From: Microbulbifer sp. Q7
Lineage (GTDB): Bacteria > Pseudomonadota > Gammaproteobacteria > Pseudomonadales > Cellvibrionaceae
NCBI RefSeq assembly: GCF_001639145.1
Contig: NZ_LROY01000001.1
Location: forward strand, 374,501 to 438,500
Length of the DNA stretch: 64,000 nucleotides
Direction: 5' to 3'
Shown here: positions 1-8,380 of the stretch, one piece after another
Position numbering within the stretch: position 1 is the stretch's first letter
Layout: every line of letters starts with the position of its first letter
Program-made: the position numbers and the translations under genes
The notes under the pieces: generated by a model
Databases searched by the model: none
What the model saw: only the letters and a program-made list of their open reading frames with translations
What the model was told of the DNA's origin: nothing

Positions 1-666
1 CAGAAACGCATTCGCTACCGCCCGGAAAACCTGCAGACCGCCGAGGTGCCCTGGTACGGACAGCGCACGGAATTTACCTGCGGCCCCGCCGCCGCAATGA
101 TGGCCATGGCCGGCCTTGATCCGGGCTATACGCCCAATGCCAGTGACGAATTAACCCTGTGGCGGGAAGCGACCACTATTTTTATGACCTCCGGCCACGG
201 CGGCTGCCATCCCATCGGGCTGGCACTGGCGATGCAGAAACGAGGCTTTGCCTGTGAGGTTTATCTGAACCTGCAGGCGCCACTGTTTATTCAGGGTGTA
301 CGCAGTGAGGAAAAAAAACGCGTTATCCAGCAGGTCGATGCCGATTACAGATCGCAGGCGGATTTGGCCGGTTTGCCGGTCATTGCACAGGACTTCACCC
401 AGGAACAGTGCCAGCAATGGTTAGAACAGGGCGCGCTGGTTTTACTACTGATCAGCACCTACCGACTGGACGGAAAGAAGGTGCCGCACTGGGTCACACT
501 AACCGGTATGGACGACCAATGCTTTTATGTGCACGACCCGGATGTAGACGATGAAGACAACCCGCTCGACAGCCAATATCTACCTATCGCGCGGGAAGAT
601 TTCGCATTGATGTCGCTATTCGGGAGTGAGCGCTTACGCACCGCTGTGGTAGTGCGTCAGGCCTGA
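1..666 (+). CDS. C39-like peptidase family protein, C-terminal part (5' end outside window)
   Basis: The open frame runs from the first base, so the gene begins upstream; a GTG at position 46 is probably internal. TEFTCGPAA gives a papain-like cysteine followed by GP, and VPHWVTLTG with the later HDPD supplies the His and Asp, as in C39-like (DUF3335-type) peptidases. In many gammaproteobacteria this domain follows an N-terminal GNAT acetyltransferase domain and sits near a RimK-type ligase (family knowledge); that half would lie outside the window. No signal peptide can be judged. The stop at 664-666 is 14 bp from the convergent M28 peptidase gene. The substrate is unknown. Confidence 0.75.
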   Translation, partial: QKRIRYRPENLQTAEVPWYGQRTEFTCGPAAAMMAMAGLDPGYTPNASDELTLWREATTIFMTSGHGGCHPIGLALAMQKRGFACEVYLNLQAPLFIQGVRSEEKKRVIQQVDADYRSQADLAGLPVIAQDFTQEQCQQWLEQGALVLLLISTYRLDGKKVPHWVTLTGMDDQCFYVHDPDVDDEDNPLDSQYLPIAREDFALMSLFGSERLRTAVVVRQA

Positions 667-680
667 CGTTAATAGTTGGC

Positions 681-2366
681 TCACTGAGCTTTGCGAAACA
701 GATCCCCAAAGAAATCCCCCCGGTACCAGTGCGGCTTTTGCTCGGCGTCCGTGACTTCCCGTGCGATGGCGTAGTTCACTTCGGCAAACTGTTGTGCGGC
801 GATATAGTTGACCTGCTCATCCGCCTCATCACTGGGGCGGTGGTAGCGCGACTGGAGAAATTCTATTTGCGCGGCGGTGCCATTAATCTTTTTGTCGATG
901 GCTTCGCGCCCGGTGATCAGGTAGATGGCCGGTACGCCCTGGCGCACGAAGCTGTAGTGGTCGCTGCGCACAAAAATGACCTGCTCTGGCATCGGGTCGG
1001 GGCTGAGCTTGAGGTTGGCCCGCTGGGCGGCACGCGCCGCAGTTTTGCCGAGGCTTGAGTGTTCGGCGCCGAAGGCGATCACATCCTGGAACGGATACAA
1101 CAGCATCGGCATATCCAGGTTGATGTTGGCCACCATGGCTCGCGGCGCAACCGGCGGGTGCTGGGCGAAATAGTCGGAGCCGAGCAACCCCTCTTCTTCT
1201 GCGGTCACCGCCACAAACAGAATCGAGCGCCGCGGGGCCTGTGCGGACTCCGCAAACAGTCGCGCCACTTCCAGCATCACTGCAATACCGGCCGCATTGT
1301 CCTGGGCACCATTGTGAATGGTGTCGTGCCCGGATTCAGCGTCCGCGTCCCACCCATGGGCGGCGGCACCAATATGGTCGAGATGCGCGGAGAAGACGAC
1401 ATATTCATGTTTCAGCACCGGGTCGCTGCCGGGTAACAGGCCGACCACGTTGGGACTGATGAGCTTGCGGTGTGCGGCGCTGCTGCGGACGGTCGCGCTG
1501 TAAGGCAGTGGGAACCCCTTGGGTACCACACCGTTTTCCATCTCGGTGTACACGGTATCGAGACTGCGCAATGCGCCCATGAACAACTGCTTGGCCGCGG
1601 GCATGTCCAGAATCAGCCCCGGGTGCAAACCGGGAATGGCGTTACCGGGAATGTCGTCCGCGCGCACCCAGTCAAAACTGGGGTCGTTCACGTGCTCGAC
1701 GGAGCGGACAAACGGCCTGCGCGCTTCCCGCGCCGGGGTGTTCAGGGTGATCGAGCCCACCGCGCCATGCCGCGCGGCAGTATCCCGCTTGTTGCGCCCG
1801 GAGGCGTAGTGGGCACCCACTTCACTGGGCAGTTTCGCCGGCCGCCCATCCAGCATCACCACGATTTTGCCCTGCACATCCAGCCCGGCGTAATCGTCGA
1901 GACCGTAGTCTGGCGCCTCGATACCGTAACCGACAAACACCAATCCCGCAGAAGCTACCGTGTCTTCACTGATGGTCGGGGGGGATGCGAGAAAATCTTC
2001 TCCCAGCTGAAAGGTAATATCCCCCTCGCGTCCGTGCAGCACCAGGGTGGCCCGCTCATCCCCCCAGTGGGCCTCGCGAAATGGCACCGACTGAAAGTAG
2101 TCGTCGCCGGTGATCAACTGCAGGCCAAGTGCCGCAAAACGGTCGGCGACATACTGCGCGGCCTGCCGGTAACCGGCACTGCCGGTCTGACGCCCGGCGA
2201 GCGTGTCGGCGGCAAGGTATTCCACATCTGCACGCATCTTGTCGCTGTCGGCGGTTGGGATGGGGGGCTGGCCCGAGAGGCGGGTGCAGGCACCCATGCC
2301 CACCCCCAGCAGTACGGAGAGGGTGGCCGCTACAGCAATGCGACCAGCGATACGGTTTATTGTCAT
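681..2366 (-). CDS. M28 family zinc aminopeptidase, lipoprotein
   Basis: 561 aa. The N-terminus is a lipoprotein signal with lipobox GMGAC (Cys27), so the enzyme should be membrane-anchored and face the periplasm or outside. A protease-associated (PA) insert lies in the first half (FVGYGIEAPDYGLDDYAG, then KIVVMLDG). The M28 two-zinc centre is visible in order: SAHLDHIG, GAQDNAAGIA, AVTAEEEGLLGS, NINLDMPM, and a late SDHYSF histidine. Family role: release of N-terminal amino acids from peptides. It is convergent with the C39-like gene and 139 bp downstream of the next minus-strand gene, so probably has its own promoter. Exact specificity cannot be read from sequence. Confidence 0.9.
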   Translation of the reverse strand: MTINRIAGRIAVAATLSVLLGVGMGACTRLSGQPPIPTADSDKMRADVEYLAADTLAGRQTGSAGYRQAAQYVADRFAALGLQLITGDDYFQSVPFREAHWGDERATLVLHGREGDITFQLGEDFLASPPTISEDTVASAGLVFVGYGIEAPDYGLDDYAGLDVQGKIVVMLDGRPAKLPSEVGAHYASGRNKRDTAARHGAVGSITLNTPAREARRPFVRSVEHVNDPSFDWVRADDIPGNAIPGLHPGLILDMPAAKQLFMGALRSLDTVYTEMENGVVPKGFPLPYSATVRSSAAHRKLISPNVVGLLPGSDPVLKHEYVVFSAHLDHIGAAAHGWDADAESGHDTIHNGAQDNAAGIAVMLEVARLFAESAQAPRRSILFVAVTAEEEGLLGSDYFAQHPPVAPRAMVANINLDMPMLLYPFQDVIAFGAEHSSLGKTAARAAQRANLKLSPDPMPEQVIFVRSDHYSFVRQGVPAIYLITGREAIDKKINGTAAQIEFLQSRYHRPSDEADEQVNYIAAQQFAEVNYAIAREVTDAEQKPHWYRGDFFGDLFRKAQ

Positions 2367-2505
2367 GGGAAGCTCGTCAGCATCGGTCTTGCAAGTATCG
2401 TTTGTGAGCGAACGCGACTACGAACCTGGTGACCGAATGTTTTTTGGGAATCTTGCGGGCGAGCTTAACACGGACACCGGTATCCAGACCGGCGATTGGC
2501 GGACA

Positions 2506-3252
2506 TCAGTGGCGAGGTGCAAGTCTCATAAAACTGCTGGCGACGGCGTTTTCAGCCAGTTCGTGGGCCCGGTCTGCACAGAAATCGCCGTGAGCGCCGA
2601 GCAGGTGGTAAAACGGCAGGTTCAACAGGCGCTGGAAATCCGCGGCGAGCCAGCGCTGGCTGTTTTCGTGGTCCGGCGTGGCACGGCGGCGCCAGCCCGG
2701 GGCCACCTGCATCCCCCGGTGCACGCCACTCAAGCGCAGCATCCATTTGCCGGCCCAACTGCAGCCGGTCCAGCCGTCCCAGTATTGCAGCGCATCGCAG
2801 GTGAGCAGCAGGCCACCGGCCTGCGGAATATACAGGGCCGCCTCGGGCACTTTGCTGTTGCTGAACTCGAACACCCGCCCACCGGTAACCGGGCAGGTGC
2901 CGCCGTCGGTAAGAAACTGATCGGCGGGCGGTAACGGGTAGTGGTCGGAGTGGGCCTGACGCCAGAAAAATACATTGAAGCGGTCGCGATAATAGAGATC
3001 ATCGCAGCCGTGGTAGTAGCCGAGCCGCACGGCCTGGCGCACACGACCGAGCTCGCACAAGCGCTCCTCTTCCAGGCGGCGAAGCCGCACGGGGTTCACC
3101 AGCAGCAGGTCATCGCCGGAGCGCAGGATACCCATATTGCGGTTCACCACTACCCGGGGTGCGATGCGGGCCGTACCGCGCACCACAAAAAAATCCGGCA
3201 ACACCTGATGGATGTGGCCGTGTGGCAGTGGTGCGGGGTAGGCGATATGCAT
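2506..3252 (-). CDS. Degenerate metallo-beta-lactamase-like protein
   Basis: 248 aa, cytoplasmic (no signal peptide). The overall pattern suggests an MBL-fold hydrolase: an early LLLVNPVRL strand, a GYYHGCDD segment where HxHxDH would be expected, LLLTCDALQYWDGW in place of the later metal-bridging Asp strand, and LLGAHGDFC near the end for the last histidine. The first metal motif is not intact, so catalysis in the usual way is doubtful. It follows the ACT-domain gene by 72 bp on the same strand and may be cotranscribed. This is a fold guess from order and spacing, not a firm family assignment. Confidence 0.5.
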   Translation of the reverse strand: MHIAYPAPLPHGHIHQVLPDFFVVRGTARIAPRVVVNRNMGILRSGDDLLLVNPVRLRRLEEERLCELGRVRQAVRLGYYHGCDDLYYRDRFNVFFWRQAHSDHYPLPPADQFLTDGGTCPVTGGRVFEFSNSKVPEAALYIPQAGGLLLTCDALQYWDGWTGCSWAGKWMLRLSGVHRGMQVAPGWRRRATPDHENSQRWLAADFQRLLNLPFYHLLGAHGDFCADRAHELAENAVASSFMRLAPRH

Positions 3253-3324
3253 GGTCTCGGGAAGCTCCTCAGCGGCGCTCCCTGCCGGATATCGATCTTG
3301 TCTGCCGACGTCAGGTGTGCAGCG

Positions 3325-3735
3325 CTAGCTGTACTGCAATCGGTTGCTGATGCCGTACAGGATCTGCATGGCCTGCGCCGCATCGCGCTCGCTCACCAGC
3401 AGATGCTCGTGAAAGCGGGCAGACACGATATTGGCCTGAATACCGGCGTCGGCGAGCTCGCCCACAATAATGCCGGTAAGCCCAGGCACCTGCAGGCACG
3501 CGGAGTATTGCAGGGTAATCTGGCGGTAGCCGCCATCTTCCGGGATGGCTTCGCGCTCGGCTATTTCTTTTGGCAGCAGCGCACAGACACCCTCGCGCTC
3601 GCGAAACACACACAGGCACTCATGCAACAGTTGCTGCAACTGGGCGTCATCGAGGGTGCACATCACCAGCGGTGTGCGGTTCAGGATCGGGGTCATGCGT
3701 TGTAGTAGCTGGTCGATTTGTACCTGGGCATTCAT
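3325..3735 (-). CDS. ACT domain protein
   Basis: 136 aa, soluble. The C-terminal half reads as an ACT-type ligand-binding fold: LTGIIVGELADAGIQANIVS followed by FHEHLLVSERDAAQAMQIL, the classic beta-alpha-beta of ACT modules in which an amino acid binds at a dimer interface. The N-terminal 60 residues form a helical segment plus an LLPKEIAE strand, as in the CASTOR-like ACT proteins. There is no attached enzyme domain, so it is likely a stand-alone sensor or binding protein. It lies between the secreted 272-aa protein and the MBL-like gene, all on the minus strand with short gaps. A GGAG lies about 12 nt before the ATG. Confidence 0.65.
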   Translation of the reverse strand: MNAQVQIDQLLQRMTPILNRTPLVMCTLDDAQLQQLLHECLCVFREREGVCALLPKEIAEREAIPEDGGYRQITLQYSACLQVPGLTGIIVGELADAGIQANIVSARFHEHLLVSERDAAQAMQILYGISNRLQYS

Positions 3736-3771
3736 GATACTTGTGTCTCCAGTCTGATAATCGGTACCCGG

Positions 3772-4590
3772 TCAGTCCGGCCGGCGATTTTTCGGTTTTG
3801 CGGACTTGTCTTTCACACGCGCTTTTGCGGTGTTTTTGCGCTTCTGTGGCGATGCCACGGCGGGGGCGGCTTCTTCGCCGCCAAAGGTTTCACCCTCAAA
3901 TTCCGGCTCGCCCTCGGCGGGTGTGGTGTCAACCAGCTCCGCGGTTACCGCCTCCGTCTCCCAGCGGTCGAGGGCGGTATCGATATCTTTCTCGATATCC
4001 ATGCGCGGAAATGTGGGACAGGGCGCGTCTTTTTCGGGGTTGTGCCAACCGGATAGCGGTGCCACAAATACCACCAGGGATTTATGCAGGTAGTTGCGCC
4101 CGATGCTGGCCTCGGTCCAGGTGGTCTGCCAGGCATACTTGCCCTTGACCGCGTAATCGCTTTCGTAGGATTTCAGGGTGAGGAAATAGGGATACAGGCG
4201 GCCACCGCGACACACGATCCTGCGCTCGGTTTTGATATTGGCCATTTGGGTGAACGGATCGAAATACCAGCGAATATCGTAGCCGTAAGCGAACTTCATT
4301 TTGTCGCCGTGACGGCTGAACGCATAGGAACGACCGGTGCCGTCCTTGTTCAGGCTCCAAACATGCTGCGCTTCGCCATCGCGGGAGATTAACCAGTTGC
4401 CGACCCACTGTGAGGCTTGCAGGCGGGACTCGGTATTCCAGCCGGGATATTGGGCCTCTTCCACCCGATTCTCGGAACTCTCGGCATCGGCACCCTGCTG
4501 CGCGCTTTCCTCGGCTTGGGAATGCAGGCCGTAGCCGGTAATCGCCACCGCCGCTGCCCAAACGAGCGGGCGCAAAATTCGCGCGGCCAT
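3772..4590 (-). CDS. Secreted or anchored WxGNW protein, longer tandem paralogue
   Basis: 272 aa from the ATG at 4590. A longer frame opens at a TTG (4767), but its first 59 residues are basic and low-complexity, while the inner start gives a clear N-terminal hydrophobic segment (RPLVWAAAVAITGYGL), so the inner start is preferred. The region SQWVGNWLISRDGEAQHVW and KDGTGRSYAF closely parallels HQWAGNWLVVGQGDEQLVW and SDGTGFAHGF of the gene just upstream. Both keep two cysteines (IVCRGG and APCPTF here). The beta-rich pattern with an early GNW recalls lipocalin-type folds, an inference only. The C-terminal 50 residues are Lys/Arg/Pro-rich. Function unknown. Confidence 0.7.
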   Translation of the reverse strand: MAARILRPLVWAAAVAITGYGLHSQAEESAQQGADAESSENRVEEAQYPGWNTESRLQASQWVGNWLISRDGEAQHVWSLNKDGTGRSYAFSRHGDKMKFAYGYDIRWYFDPFTQMANIKTERRIVCRGGRLYPYFLTLKSYESDYAVKGKYAWQTTWTEASIGRNYLHKSLVVFVAPLSGWHNPEKDAPCPTFPRMDIEKDIDTALDRWETEAVTAELVDTTPAEGEPEFEGETFGGEEAAPAVASPQKRKNTAKARVKDKSAKPKNRRPD

Positions 4591-4763
4591 TGCGCGCTGC
4601 GAGGAGCTAAAGCGTTGCTGTGTCACAGCCGGTCTCCGCTTGCGCTTTACCCGTCCCTGAGTGTCTGGCGAATGGATGGGGCCGCCGAGGGGTCGCTCCT
4701 GACCGGGCCGGCGGCTGGGCACCGCAAGATGCACCGTCACATTCCTGCTTCCGCGCCCGGGGC

Positions 4764-5309
4764 TCAATTACCCGTAGAGGCGGTCTGCTGGGGGTCCTTG
4801 CGCTGACCTTCGTACAGGTTCGGGCACTCGGCACCGTGATTGGGCGTTTCCCAGTTGGGCAGGCGGCGTTGAAACGCCAGAATGCCGCCATTGTGTTGCC
4901 GCCAGTGACGACCGTCGATCACGTTGAAGTCTAGGGTGACGGGGCTCCAACCGGTAAATTGCGCATAGACCATGCCGCTGTTGCAGTGCAGGGTGCCGCC
5001 GGTGCGAATGCGCACGGTATCGCCCTCGATCCGCCAGGAAATGGCAAACCCGTGCGTGAGCTGCCCGTCTTTGCGGAAGCCATGGGCAAACCCGGTACCA
5101 TCCGACTTGAGCTGCCATACCAGCTGCTCGTCGCCCTGCCCCACCACCAGCCAGTTGCCCGCCCACTGGTGGGCGTTGGCCTGATCGGGCGTTTTGGACT
5201 GAGCGGTCGCGATCATCGGGACCAGAAGGAACACTACAAGCACCAGTAAATAGGCCTGCAGTAGGGATAGGAGAACGGGACGGAAGGACAACTGACGCAA
5301 CAACTTCAT
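4764..5309 (-). CDS. Secreted WxGNW protein, shorter tandem paralogue
   Basis: 181 aa with an N-terminal hydrophobic stretch (VLLSLLQAYLLVLVVFLLVP) ending near ATAQS, a probable signal peptide or anchor. The mature part carries the WAGNWLV...LVWQLKSDGTG block shared with the downstream 272-aa protein, and two cysteines in LHCNSG and AECPNL, possibly a disulfide made by the nearby DsbA. The stop at 4764-4766 leaves 173 bp before the downstream ATG. The pair looks like an old tandem duplication: identity is patchy, but motif order is the same. No recognised family. Confidence 0.7.
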   Translation of the reverse strand: MKLLRQLSFRPVLLSLLQAYLLVLVVFLLVPMIATAQSKTPDQANAHQWAGNWLVVGQGDEQLVWQLKSDGTGFAHGFRKDGQLTHGFAISWRIEGDTVRIRTGGTLHCNSGMVYAQFTGWSPVTLDFNVIDGRHWRQHNGGILAFQRRLPNWETPNHGAECPNLYEGQRKDPQQTASTGN

Positions 5310-5333
5310 GCGGCACTCTTCTCTGTTGGATTC

Positions 5334-5379
5334 TACGACTGGCGGTTATTTGAACAACCTAAATAAAAGCCTAGTCGTA
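5334..5379. repeat. Nested inverted repeat upstream of the WxGNW genes
   Basis: TACGACT (5334-5340) is complementary to AGTCGTA (5373-5379), and inside it TTATTT pairs with AAATAA. The dyad lies 25-70 bp upstream of the minus-strand ATG at 5309, where a promoter or operator is expected. The rest of 5380-5481 shows nothing recognisable. Confidence 0.4.
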
Positions 5380-5481
5380 AATCTCAACTGTGGCAGCGAA
5401 TGCGACAAAATTCTTTGATTCCGCGCCACGCCACCCTAGATCGGCCATACCCTGCCGCGCAGCGTGCGCATTCAGCGCTCG

Positions 5482-6681
5482 TCACCGTCGCCGGCGGCGA
5501 AGCCGGTACCACAGCAGAGCCCCCAAGCCGAGTGCAGCGACAAACAATATCGCGGCCCACGCATATATTGCGCTGCCAGAAGATGGCTGCATCTGCTCCC
5601 GCGCGCGCACCACATTGCCCAGCAGGCGCTGGAATTTATCAATCACCTTATTGCTGGGGGCGCGGTCGAGGATCGATTGCCGCAGTTCCTGCCACTGCTG
5701 ATCGAGCTGTGCCGCGAGCGCGGGGTTGCGCGCCACCAGTTGTGGCCGGGCCTGGGCATAGCCTTCACGCAAACCAAGCATCACCTGGTGATAGGCACTG
5801 GCGGTATCGCCACCGCGATAGGCGCTCTGCGCCAGGTACAAAAGCCCCGCCGCCCGCGCCAGGGGGTGCTGAAGATGGGCGGTTTCCTGCGGATGGGCTC
5901 GCCACCACATCAGGGCATCGCGGGCCTGGGGTGGCAACTCTGCGGGGCGCAAGATCGCCGCACCGGGCAATCCCACCAGTGCGGGGTATTCTCTGGCGCG
6001 TTCGAGGGCCGGGGCCGACTCGGGGGCCGCGAACCCGGCCACCATCACCGCCAGTGCCCAGCGCTCGCGATGGCTGAGATCGCCATCGACGTCGGCATCG
6101 TGGGCGTCGTTGCGGGTGGGCTCGAGCACGTTGTAGAAATCGTACAGGCTGAGGTTGGCCATGCGCGCCGGATCATTCAACTTGCGCTCCGCCTGGGGCG
6201 CATCACCGCGCACCCCATGACAGTGCTGGCAGCGGTCCTGGTACAACGCCAGCGCTTCGCCCGCGGGGGGCAGCGGCTCAGCCGGCGAGCGGGGTAACTG
6301 GTAGAGCGCGGCAAAACGATCGGCGGCGGTATTGGCGCGCTGGCGTACTTCGGCCACCGGAGCGCGCTTCTCCACCGCCTGCGCCAGCGCGCGCAGGTTC
6401 TCCAGCAACTGGGCGCGACCGGGCTTGTCCGGCAACGTCTGCAGCAGTGACGTGGCCACCGCCACATTCCCCTGTAGCTGGCGATACAGGCTGCGGTCGC
6501 GGATTGCGCCACCCACCACCGCCTCGGGGTAATCTACCGCCACAAATGACAGCAGGTTCACCGCGCGCGCGGCGGTACTGCGGTTCTGCTGGTCGACCGC
6601 GGGCTGTGCCCAGGCCCATCCCCACACGAGGCAGAGTGCGAGCACGGGCAGGTAGCGCTGGCGTGGATGTAGTCTGGGCAT
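5482..6681 (-). CDS. Membrane-anchored cytochrome c resembling the periplasmic half of FTR1 iron permeases
   Basis: 399 aa. A signal peptide ends near WAWA|Q26. Residues 40-135 (NLLSFVAVDYPEAVVGGAI, then a helical segment) match the N-terminal region that precedes the permease in cytochrome-c/FTR1 fusion proteins. CQHCH (151-155) is a c-type heme site, followed by LSLYDFYNVLEP and SHRERWALAVMVAGF, also typical of that fusion. Then comes a helical region of about 150 residues and one C-terminal membrane segment (about 368-392) ending in RLRRRRR. The ExxE-containing permease helices are absent. Inference: a membrane-bound periplasmic electron-transfer protein, perhaps once linked to iron uptake. 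Confidence 0.65.
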   Translation of the reverse strand: MPRLHPRQRYLPVLALCLVWGWAWAQPAVDQQNRSTAARAVNLLSFVAVDYPEAVVGGAIRDRSLYRQLQGNVAVATSLLQTLPDKPGRAQLLENLRALAQAVEKRAPVAEVRQRANTAADRFAALYQLPRSPAEPLPPAGEALALYQDRCQHCHGVRGDAPQAERKLNDPARMANLSLYDFYNVLEPTRNDAHDADVDGDLSHRERWALAVMVAGFAAPESAPALERAREYPALVGLPGAAILRPAELPPQARDALMWWRAHPQETAHLQHPLARAAGLLYLAQSAYRGGDTASAYHQVMLGLREGYAQARPQLVARNPALAAQLDQQWQELRQSILDRAPSNKVIDKFQRLLGNVVRAREQMQPSSGSAIYAWAAILFVAALGLGALLWYRLRRRRR

Positions 6682-6767
6682 GTTGTGACTGGCGGAAATT
6701 TTTTGGTATCCCGTTCTAGCCTAGCAGCAACACGGAGCATACAAAGTGCTGCCGGAACGGCAGACAT

Positions 6768-6796
6768 AAAAAAACCCCGCAGGTGCGGGGTTTTTT
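6768..6796 (-). terminator. Intrinsic terminator after dsbA
   Basis: CCCCGC-AGGT-GCGGGG hairpin flanked by seven A on one side and six T on the other. It is 12 bp past the dsbA stop on the minus strand; its symmetry would also allow plus-strand termination. Confidence 0.9.
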
Positions 6797-6808
6797 AGCC
6801 GGGCTCAA

Positions 6809-7486
6809 TCAGCCTTTTTCGGCGCGTTCTTTCTCGATCAGGAAGTCCACCACTTCCAGCATCAGCTGCTGGCCGTTGGATTTTCCTTTCAGCCCGGGCA
6901 GCGAGGTGCTGACACGGTACTTGCCGGCCACGACCATTTCCGGAGTACCGCTCAGGTTGTAGGCGCGCTGCTTGGCCTGACCCTGCTTGACCTTGCTGTT
7001 GATGGCGAAGGAATTCAGCAGTTTCACCGCCTTTTCACCATCGGCACCATTGTCGGCAAAGATCGCGGCAATAGCGGCGTTGTCCGGATTCCAGTTGCGA
7101 CCGTCGCGGTCGGCGAACATTTTGCGCTGCTGGGCGATGGCATTGAAAACCGGGCCGTGCACCTTGTCCAGTGCACCCATGGCGTCGGCCACGTAGAACA
7201 TGCGGGCGTGCACTTCCATCACCGGCTGCCAGATGGCCGGAATCTTCTTCAGGGCGACGTCGGCGGGCATGGTTTCCTGCCATTTTTTCAGCGGCGCCTC
7301 GAAGTGGTAGCAGTGTCCACAGCCGTACCAGAACAGCTCGGTCACTTCGATCTTGCTATCGTCGTCCTGGGCGACAGCCTGTGGCAGCACTTCATAGTGC
7401 TGGCCTGCTTTGAACTTACCCGGCGAATCCTGGGCGCAGGCTGCAAGGCTCAGCAGCATGGTAAACAGGGCAACAACAGCTCTCAT
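6809..7486 (-). CDS. dsbA: Thiol:disulfide interchange protein DsbA
   Basis: 225 aa thioredoxin-fold oxidase with active site CGHC (Cys56, Cys59) in ELFWYGCGHCYHF and a cis-proline loop SGTPEMVV. A helical insert typical of DsbA lies between the two halves. It introduces disulfides into exported proteins and is reoxidised by DsbB (family knowledge). The N-terminus MRAVVALFTMLLSLAACAQ contains LAAC, which meets the lipobox rule (Cys17), so this DsbA may be a lipoprotein rather than soluble. A GGAG sits about 10 nt before the ATG. The cytochrome c4 gene lies upstream on the same strand, the order remembered from Pseudomonas. Confidence 0.95.
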   Translation of the reverse strand: MRAVVALFTMLLSLAACAQDSPGKFKAGQHYEVLPQAVAQDDDSKIEVTELFWYGCGHCYHFEAPLKKWQETMPADVALKKIPAIWQPVMEVHARMFYVADAMGALDKVHGPVFNAIAQQRKMFADRDGRNWNPDNAAIAAIFADNGADGEKAVKLLNSFAINSKVKQGQAKQRAYNLSGTPEMVVAGKYRVSTSLPGLKGKSNGQQLMLEVVDFLIEKERAEKG

Positions 7487-7623
7487 AGGGACTTACTCCA
7501 AACTTTTATTCTGGGTGACGGGCGCAGTATGACGGTTGCTTGCTGGCGCCCGGCTGAATATAGACCGCGGAAATTATTGAAGTTCCCGGGCTCCGGTGCA
7601 ACCCGGGTGCGGCAGCAGGACAC

Positions 7624-7648
7624 AAAAAGGCCGGTCAGTGACCGGCCC
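7624..7648 (-). terminator. Intrinsic terminator after cytochrome c4
   Basis: Stem GGCCGGTC/GACCGGCC with a very short loop, followed on the minus strand by TTTTT. It separates the cytochrome c4 transcript from dsbA. Confidence 0.85.
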
Positions 7649-7690
7649 TTGTGACCCAGTGCCCGTTGCGGATGGCGGGCGGGACAGAGT

Positions 7691-8341
7691 TTACTCGGTC
7701 AGGCCGGCCACATAGTTCGCCACAGCCTTGATTTCAGCATCGGTCAGCTGGCGGGCCACGGTGCGCATAACGCGGGTGTCGCCATCATTGGCGCGGGTGC
7801 CAGCGCGGAAGGCTTTCAGCTGCTTCTCCACATACTCTGCATACTGGCCGGACAGGCGCGGGTAGCCCGCCGGGGCGTTGCCCAGACCGGTGGGCGAATG
7901 ACAGCCCATGCAGGCGGGAACACCGCTGGAGGGGTTGCCGGCGCGGTAGATCTCGCGGCCCAGGGCCAGGCCATCCACGTTGTCGCCGTTGTTCAGCATG
8001 ACCGAGAAGGCCTCGGAGCCGGAAATCTGGATATTCTGCGAAGCGAAGAACGCGGCAATGTCCTGCAGGTCCTGATCGTTCATATTGTCCAGCATACCGG
8101 TCATTTCCGGCACGGCACGATCTCCGTTTTTGACATCGTGCAGCTGCTTGAGCAGGTACTTTTCACCAAGACCGGCGATTTTCGGAAAGGTCGGCGCCGG
8201 GCTGTTGCCATCTGCACCGTGACAGGCGACACACATCGCCGCCTTCGCTTGCCCCGCAGTGGCGTCACCGGCGGCGTAACCTGCCTGAGCGAACGCTACC
8301 ATTCCCAAAGCCAAAGCGGCCTTCTTTATAATGCTGTTCAT
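7691..8341 (-). CDS. Diheme cytochrome c4
   Basis: 216 aa from the ATG at 8341; this start has AGGA upstream and leads straight into a signal peptide ending GYA|AGD, whereas a longer frame adds eleven unrelated residues. Two similar halves each carry a heme c site: CVACH (37-41) and ACMGCHS in the second half, with FPKIAGL and YPRLSGQ repeats after them, the signature of cytochrome c4. Family role: periplasmic or membrane-attached electron donor to terminal oxidases, which fits the caa3/aa3 oxidase cluster at 18-27 kb. It is divergent from engB across a 139-bp promoter region. Confidence 0.93.
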   Translation of the reverse strand: MNSIIKKAALALGMVAFAQAGYAAGDATAGQAKAAMCVACHGADGNSPAPTFPKIAGLGEKYLLKQLHDVKNGDRAVPEMTGMLDNMNDQDLQDIAAFFASQNIQISGSEAFSVMLNNGDNVDGLALGREIYRAGNPSSGVPACMGCHSPTGLGNAPAGYPRLSGQYAEYVEKQLKAFRAGTRANDGDTRVMRTVARQLTDAEIKAVANYVAGLTE

Positions 8342-8380
8342 ACGTCGTCCTGTTGCGCGCTGAATATTGAGCACCCGATT

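Noticed and set aside
4591..4767. 59-residue N-terminal extension of the 272-aa WxGNW protein (TTG start)
   Set aside because: Basic, low-complexity and it hides the hydrophobic N-terminus; the ATG at 4590 is more likely.
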